The position numbers and the translations under genes are program-made. The notes beneath the pieces are model-generated. The model was not told the origin of the DNA. It searched no databases and saw only the letters and a list, made by a program, of their open reading frames with translations. Shown one piece after another: positions 59,790 to 64,000 of a DNA stretch of 64,000 nucleotides. Origin of the DNA: JASLMY01 sp965226475 (GTDB lineage Bacteria > Pseudomonadota > Alphaproteobacteria > GCA-2731375); the NCBI GenBank assembly GCA_965226475.1, contig CBDDDJ010000001.1, positions 85,305 through 149,304 of the forward strand, written 5' to 3'. Position 1 is the first letter of the stretch; the number at the start of each line of letters is the position of its first letter.

Positions 59790-61022
59790 AGGGCTTATCC
59801 CTTTGAGCCTGGTTTGACGAGATGTTGAGTTTCTGGTGGGCGTCGGCAGCATGTTCGTGTAATGTTCCGTCATGGCCAGCCGCTGGAAATATGACCGCCC
59901 CATGTCCCGCGCCGCCTTCGAGGCGCGCTTTCCCGATGAAGCCTCCTGTGCCCGGCATCTCGCCGCCAGGCGCTGGCCCGACGGCTTCGTCTGCCCCGCC
60001 TGCGGCCATGACAGGGGCTGGGAACTGAAGCGGCGCCGGGCGAGCTGGGAATGTGCGGCCTGCGGGAAGGAGACCTCGGTGACCGCAGGCACGATCATGC
60101 ACCGCAGCCACTTGCCCCTGAAGACCTGGTTCATGGCCGTTCACATCGTGACCAGCCACTCGAATGGTATCTCCGCCCTGCAACTCCAGGCCCAGCTCGG
60201 GCTCGGCAGTTACAAGAGTGCCTGGCTCCTGCTGCACAAGCTGCGCCGTGCCATGGTCAATCCGGATCGCAGCCTGCTTGAGGACCTGATCGAGATCGAT
60301 GAGGCCACCCTCCCGTTCCGCACCGCAAAAGACCCGGCCACAGGCGGGCAAGGTCGCAGCCCACAAGGCAAGATGCGCATTGCCGGCGCGGTCGAGCTAT
60401 CGCCCGAGGGCGAGCCACGCCGCATCCGGCTGGCGCCGATCGGGGATTTCTCCGCGCGCAGCCTTCGTGCCTTCGTTGCCGGAACCTCGGCGCCGGGCGC
60501 GCGGGTGATTACCGATGGCTGGAGCGGTTATTGCGGCCTGCCCGACCACGACCACCAGCCCAAGGTCGTCGGTGCAACGCCCGCCCATCTCGTGCTGACG
60601 TGGATCCATCGTGTGTTCTCGAACCTGAAGCGCTGGGCGCTCGGAACCTTCCATGGCCTGCGCCGCGCCCATCTGCGCCGCTACCTCGACGAGTTCGTGT
60701 TCCGCTGGAACCGCCGCCGCCACACCGCAACGGCTTTCGATACCCTGCTCGGCATCGGCACGCGCCTGCGACCCGCCGACTACCGCGACATCGTCGGACA
60801 ACACGTCTGATCCCGGCAGGCCGGGCGCCAGCCACCGCCCGCCCTCCGATCCGCCTCAATCGGAGCCGAATACCGGCCCTCCAGTCTGCCTGACAGCACT
60901 CGAAACCAACTTCCTCAAGTCCAAAAGCTCCCGCACATCCCCCGGCACGGTCCGAAAACCGTGCCTGGAACGTAGAAGGCCGATCAACATCTGGTGTGAC
61001 CGGAAGCAAAGGGATAAGCCAT
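59790..61022 (+). mobile_element. IS1595-family insertion sequence, complete
   Basis: The 1,233-bp element has terminal inverted repeats sharing GGCTTATCCCTTTG (59792-59805 and 61007-61020). It is flanked by the exact 8-bp duplication ATGATTCA at 59782-59789 and 61023-61030, the size expected for IS1595. The exact duplication and intact transposase indicate a recent insertion. About 210 bp after the transposase are non-coding. Confidence 0.92.
59872..60810 (+). CDS. IS1595-family transposase (ISXO2-like)
   Basis: This 312-residue protein has an N-terminal zinc ribbon (CPACGHDRGW and CAACGKET). The ISXO2-like catalytic domain has Asp in LIEIDEATLPF, Asp in VITDGWSGY and Asn/Lys in FSNLKRWALGTFHG. 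The C-terminal YLDEFVFRWNRR is characteristic. A start at 59905 (MSRAAFEARF) is an alternative. No frameshift. Confidence 0.94.
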   Translation: MASRWKYDRPMSRAAFEARFPDEASCARHLAARRWPDGFVCPACGHDRGWELKRRRASWECAACGKETSVTAGTIMHRSHLPLKTWFMAVHIVTSHSNGISALQLQAQLGLGSYKSAWLLLHKLRRAMVNPDRSLLEDLIEIDEATLPFRTAKDPATGGQGRSPQGKMRIAGAVELSPEGEPRRIRLAPIGDFSARSLRAFVAGTSAPGARVITDGWSGYCGLPDHDHQPKVVGATPAHLVLTWIHRVFSNLKRWALGTFHGLRRAHLRRYLDEFVFRWNRRRHTATAFDTLLGIGTRLRPADYRDIVGQHV

Positions 61023-61030
61023 ATGATTCA

Positions 61031-61630
61031 TTAGTTGTGGTTGCGTTCGCCTGCTCGACCCTTCGGGGGATGGGTGCAGGCGACAAGAAGCCGTGGAGGG
61101 AGTAGACGACTTGGCAGTCTTCCGCCCATGTGGACCGCAGGGGCAACTGGTATCCGAGGATGCTCGTTGCCAAGGTGACCTACGCGGAGGAGTCCTTGTC
61201 TGTATCGACACGGCGGAGAAGGTCCGATATGTTTGCCAGCGTGCCGCTTGATGCTGTACATCTGCGGCTGAAGCTGTAACCTAGTTGAAGGTCTCGTCTC
61301 GAGGCCACTGTTTAACCTACGAGAGGAGAGCCTGAGTATAAGGGCTCATCCTCATTCCTAAGATATCCACTTACAGAACTGATTTAGATAAAGAAAATCT
61401 GGTCCTTTGGAGCCGACAGCAGGATCCGATAGAGCGTGCCGTAAGCAAGCCGAAAGCGGATTGAATCCAACTCCAGCGCATTCGGGGGCACGTTTGTCGT
61501 CTGAAACCGCCAGCGTCGGCGTTTTCGGAACACCGGTCGTCCGTTCTCGTAGCAATCCGACGCCAGCATCGAGCCTCATCGGTCCGCTCCAAATTTTGAC
61601 GGGCGAGGACCGGGTCAGCTAGCCCTCGGT
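61031..61630. other. 600 bp without a recognisable gene
   Basis: Lower GC than the surroundings, with several short frames on both strands but none with protein-like continuity or a ribosome-binding site. A 61-codon minus-strand frame (61384-61569) has somewhat natural composition but matches nothing known to me. Confidence 0.5.
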
Positions 61631-61822
61631 CTAGCCGGTTGCAACCAGCGGTTCGATATCCGAGACGTCGAGCACCGCTCGTGCGTGGTCGAGATCGTAT
61701 AGCCGCTGCAGGTCCAGCCACGACTCTGCCGTCATGCCCAGCGCCCGCTCCATGCGCAGCGCAGTGTCCGCCGTGATCGCGCGTCGGCACTGGACAATTT
61801 CATTGATGTGACGGGCAACTCC
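61631..61822 (-). pseudogene. HigA-type antitoxin remnant
   Basis: The last 60 or so codons match HigA addiction-module antitoxins: RHINEIV, then RRAITADTALRMERALGMTAESWLDLQ and YDLDHARA. The XRE-type helix-turn-helix start found in family members before this point is replaced by Arg/Pro-rich sequence, suggesting a frameshift or deletion near 61825. No HigB toxin gene is adjacent. A relic. Confidence 0.75.
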
Positions 61823-62257
61823 CCGGGGGCATCGTCGGAGGGGCGCGAGCCGGCGGCTCGCGAGCCCCACAGCCGACTGATACAGGACACGCGCATGGCC
61901 GGGGCGGACGAGGCCCGCATCCGGGACCCGCGGCACTTCCGATCCGTCGGCGCGCCGCGGCCGGCGGCTCCGCCGATCCAACATTCAGGGCGCATCGCGC
62001 CGCGCTCATATGACGCGAAGCGCGGATGGGTGGTCGGCAGCGATGCCGTTTGCGCGAATTGGTCTGGTGGCGTTGCAAACCTGAAAAAGCCGCGCGGCAC
62101 CGGCTGGAGACCGAGCGGCACGAACTGCCCGCCGTTCAAACAGACCAAGCGCTTGACCAAGCCGGGTATCGACCCTAGCATGCCGGCCGAAGCCGGGGTC
62201 AGGCTCGATACAGGCCTGCCCCTTCGGAACGAGGCCGGACTAAGGAGTACGCAAGAC
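61823..62257. other. Gap before the toxin-antitoxin genes
   Basis: No convincing gene is present, although plus-strand frame is open throughout. It carries the probable promoter of the following antitoxin-toxin pair (see separate entry). Confidence 0.5.
62153..62181 (+). promoter_or_regulatory. Putative promoter of the vapBC-type module
   Basis: TTGACC (62153-62158) and TAGCAT (62176-62181) are separated by exactly 17 bp, 77 bases before the antitoxin ATG. The palindrome CAGGCCTG just downstream (about 62212-62219) could be an autoregulatory operator. Inferred from sequence only. Confidence 0.5.
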
Positions 62258-62500
62258 ATGACGCGTCACGTGAAGATCGGCGAGGCGAAGACGCACCTGT
62301 CCGCGCTGCTGGCCGAAGTGGAAGCCGGCGAGGATCTCGTCATTTGCCGCGGTCAGACGCCGATCGCCCGCGTCACGGGGATCAATGGCGGACAGGACCA
62401 TGCCGCGCTGTGCGCGACCCTGCGCCGGGAACGGTCCAGGCAGCAGGCCGTGACGACGTCCGAGATCCTGTCCTGGCGCCATGAGGGGCACACACGCTGA
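62258..62500 (+). CDS. Phd/YefM-type antitoxin (VapB role)
   Basis: This 80-residue antitoxin has an N-terminal Phd/YefM DNA-binding fold (HVKIGEAKTHLSALLAEVEAGEDLVICRGQTPIARV). The C-terminal toxin-binding tail (TSEILSWRHEGHTR) follows. ATG 62258 follows AAGGAG. Its TGA overlaps the toxin ATG by one base, the usual coupling. It would repress its own promoter and neutralise the PIN toxin. Confidence 0.92.
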   Translation: MTRHVKIGEAKTHLSALLAEVEAGEDLVICRGQTPIARVTGINGGQDHAALCATLRRERSRQQAVTTSEILSWRHEGHTR

Positions 62501-62901
62501 TGGCCTTCGTGCCCGACGCTTCGGTCGCGGCCGCATGGCTGCTGCCGGACGAGGAAGCGGCACTGGCCGATCTGGCGCTCGACCGGCTGGCCGAGGAGAC
62601 GGCGATGGTTCCGAGCCTGTTCTGGCACGAGCTGCGCAACCTGCTATTTTCGGCCGAACGCCGGGGGCGAATCGACGAACGCCATGCCGACGCTTCCATG
62701 GCCCGGATCCGCCGCCTTCCCATCCAAAGTCCGGGCGAGTTGGACGACCATCGCGTCATGGCCCTGGCGCGCGGTCACCGTCTGACAGCCTACGACGCCA
62801 GCTATTTGGCTCTCGCGATCCGGGAAGGCTGCCCGCTGGCGAGCCTGGACCGCCAGTTGAACGAGGCGGCCGCGGCCGAAGGCGTGGCGCCGTTCGCATA
62901 G
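62500..62901 (+). CDS. vapC: VapC-type PIN-domain toxin ribonuclease
   Basis: This 133-residue PIN-domain endoribonuclease has acidic metal ligands in FVPDASVAAAW (Asp), FWHELRN (Glu), TAYDASYLALA (Asp) and LASLDRQL (Asp), so the catalytic set is complete. Coupled to the antitoxin gene by TGATG. Targets are probably tRNA or rRNA as in the family. The only clearly intact stress module in this island. Confidence 0.93.
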   Translation: MAFVPDASVAAAWLLPDEEAALADLALDRLAEETAMVPSLFWHELRNLLFSAERRGRIDERHADASMARIRRLPIQSPGELDDHRVMALARGHRLTAYDASYLALAIREGCPLASLDRQLNEAAAAEGVAPFA

Positions 62902-63240
62902 CCGCCGCCGCAATTATTCCGGACTTCGGAAAGCGCCTTGCCGGGCTCGCCCCGGACAGCCACGGGTCAGGTTGCCAAATTGCGCCCGGTTTGGGCGTCG
63001 GATGGACGATCACATCCCGAGATTGAGATCGATCTGCTTCGGCTCCGCACCGGCCGCAACCCCGCATCGTGTCCCCGACGGCGCACTGTAGTCGAACCCG
63101 TGTACCCTGTCGGGAAGCGTCACGAAACCGGTCCGCAATGTATCATGGACGGGGTTCCGGTCCTCTTTGCCGCGGTTCCAGCATGGACAGCGAAGCTCGG
63201 GTTCGCTGGTATTGTCGGAGGTCCGGTCTGGCGGTTTGCG
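62902..63240. other. 340 bp without a recognisable gene
   Basis: Downstream of the toxin gene. A plus-strand frame is open from 62938 but its first 100 codons have no protein-like character. Nothing else was seen. Confidence 0.5.
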
Positions 63241-63324
63241 ATGATCAATGACGAAGAGCTCAGGGCGAAACTCGCCAAGGTGGAAGCGCTGTTCCGGGAG
63301 GTGTTGATCGGCGTGGAATATTGA
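63241..63324 (+). pseudogene. 5' stub of a DUF2786-like gene cut by an IS21 end
   Basis: The frame MINDEELRAKLAKVEALFRE resembles the beginning of DUF2786-like proteins (ELR.KLAKIEALF). After 20 codons it runs into the IS21-type repeat and ends VLIGVEY-stop, the last codons being supplied by the element. Only the stub remains. Family assignment is tentative because so little is left. Confidence 0.45.
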
Positions 63325-63368
63325 CCCCCTTGGTGGGGTAATCGGCGTCCAAAATTGACCCCCCTGGT
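63306..63368. repeat. IS21-type terminal direct repeats (solo left end)
   Basis: Two 29-bp copies at 63306-63334 and 63340-63368 share ATCGGCGT and ATTGACCCCC..TGGT and are 34 bp apart. IS21 family elements carry such multiple terminal transposase-binding repeats just upstream of istA. No matching right end was found, so this is a leftover end. Confidence 0.7.
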
Positions 63369-63417
63369 TTTGTGATTTTTAACACACCTCGTTGTTTGGA
63401 CAGACGAGGTGGGGGAG

Positions 63418-63888
63418 ATGCTGGTAGTGGAAACGATCGCACGGATCCGTCGGGATCATCTGGTGAGGGGTGTCGACGACGAGCCGGCGATTTTCAAGGC
63501 GAAGGGGCTGTGGCTGGGTACCGCGATCGCGCGCGGCGCGGACCGGTTCGTCTATGTCTACGACTACGGCGACAACTGGCGCCACGAGGTGATCGTCGAG
63601 GAGGTTCGCGACGGCGATCCGAACATTGAGTATCCGACCTTCGTTGACGGGCCCCGGCGCTGTCCGCCGGAGGATGTCGGCGGGCCGGACGGCTTCATGG
63701 ACTTTCTGGAGGCGATCCTCGATCAGGCGCACGAGGAGCACCGGGCGATGCTCGACTGGTACGGCGGGCCGTTCGATCCGTCCGGCCTCGACGAAGCGCG
63801 GGCCCGTTTCGGCATGGAGAACATGGCGCGGCGGCGGCGCGGCCCGCTCGCCAGCCACGGGAGCGGATCACGGCGTCCCAAGCGATGA
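63418..63888 (+). pseudogene. Chimeric ORF: istA start fused to pRiA4b ORF-3-like relic
   Basis: The first 19 codons from ATG 63418 (MLVVETIARIRRDHLVRGV) match the start of IS21 IstA transposases. From about 63475 the frame continues in the C-terminal part of a plasmid pRiA4b ORF-3-like protein (FVYVYDYGDNWRHEVIVEE, RRCPPEDVGG, LDWYGGPFDPSGLDEARARF). Both parents are truncated at the joint, apparently by a deletion within an IS21 element. The fused frame of 156 codons is open and could be translated. Confidence 0.75.
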
Positions 63889-63945
63889 GCGCGGCGCATT
63901 GCGTATCGGGGCGCATGGAGGGCGCGCGTTTCCCGGATCGCGGGT

Positions 63946-64000
63946 TCAGACGATTCGTTGCGCCAGCCGTTCGAGCCGGTCCGCGGCAGTGCGCGATCCC
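63946..64000 (-). CDS. Possible C-terminal end of a gene entering from the right edge
   Basis: The minus strand reads SRTAADRLERLAQRIV then TGA at 63948-63946, an end typical of helical proteins. Only about 17 codons are in the window, so neither function nor reality can be decided. Confidence 0.25.
   Translation of the reverse strand, partial: GSRTAADRLERLAQRIV

Noticed and set aside
61384..61569. 61-codon minus-strand frame ending LLSAPKDQIFFI
   Set aside because: No ribosome-binding site and no recognised relatives; probably chance in a lower-GC stretch.
1..64000. CRISPR arrays, rRNA, tRNA, prophage structural genes
   Set aside because: No regularly spaced repeats, no tRNA-like cloverleaf or rRNA sequence, and no capsid, tail or terminase genes were recognised on either strand.

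Overview
The window reads as chromosomal DNA of a GC-rich alphaproteobacterium, most likely a Rhodospirillales-type organism. This is inferred from an flgB-flgC-fliE-fliQ-fliR-flhB run followed directly by a CckA-type hybrid kinase, a bactofilin/M23 peptidase pair, a LexA site of the alphaproteobacterial GAAC-N7-GAAC type, and many TRAP, Rieske, Mo-enzyme and SDR genes. No rRNA, tRNA or CRISPR array was recognised.

Layout. (1) 1-24814: an accessory catabolic region. A Cox/xanthine-dehydrogenase-type Mo hydroxylase (M and S subunits intact, L subunit split by an IS30-family element), an M29/NicX-like metalloenzyme, a Rieske oxygenase, hydantoinase A/B, a molybdopterin oxidoreductase, an HpaI-type aldolase and two SDRs form one long minus-strand run. 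Divergent from it are TRAP genes dctPQM, with a relic of a second dctP tail. Then come AtuA-like and DUF4387 genes, an SMP-30 protein, an LLM flavoprotein, a TPR protein with a probable frameshift, a secreted protein and a ureohydrolase-fold protein with altered active-site residues. The enzyme mix suggests uptake and oxidative/hydrolytic breakdown of an N-heterocyclic compound (inference). (2) 24909-28778: a three-gene plus-strand operon. Its first gene is a selenoprotein: an in-frame TGA inside a C-U-G-S-C motif, followed by a hairpin with bacterial SECIS geometry. The second gene is a paralogue lacking the Sec domain, and the third is a thioredoxin-reductase-like flavoprotein with a CAFC centre. 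This is the most interesting system in the window. (3) 28828-35434: an IS5-family element that cut the catalytic end off an acyl-CoA dehydrogenase gene, then an NTF2-like protein, a double GNAT, a secreted protein and a sulfur/cysteine group (sulfurtransferase, AlaX, CysK). (4) 35624-56177: mostly housekeeping genes: parE, an SOS-type promoter with a small ORF or structured RNA, bactofilin and M23 peptidase, Bcp, a D-threonine-aldolase-like enzyme, an AsmA-like giant, flagellar export and basal-body genes, CckA, GNAT, SDR, an alpha/beta hydrolase and a double PilZ protein. (5) 56209-64000: a mosaic mobile region. It begins at a 5'-truncated PhyH gene and holds two tandem tyrosine recombinases, a complete IS1595-family element with an 8-bp target duplication, a HigA antitoxin relic, an intact VapBC-type module, an IS21 end with the first codons of istA fused to a pRiA4b ORF-3-like relic, and a truncated small gene.

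Three insertion sequences have recoverable target duplications (TAG, TTA, ATGATTCA). Two of them disrupt metabolic genes, so the catabolic region appears to be decaying in this strain.
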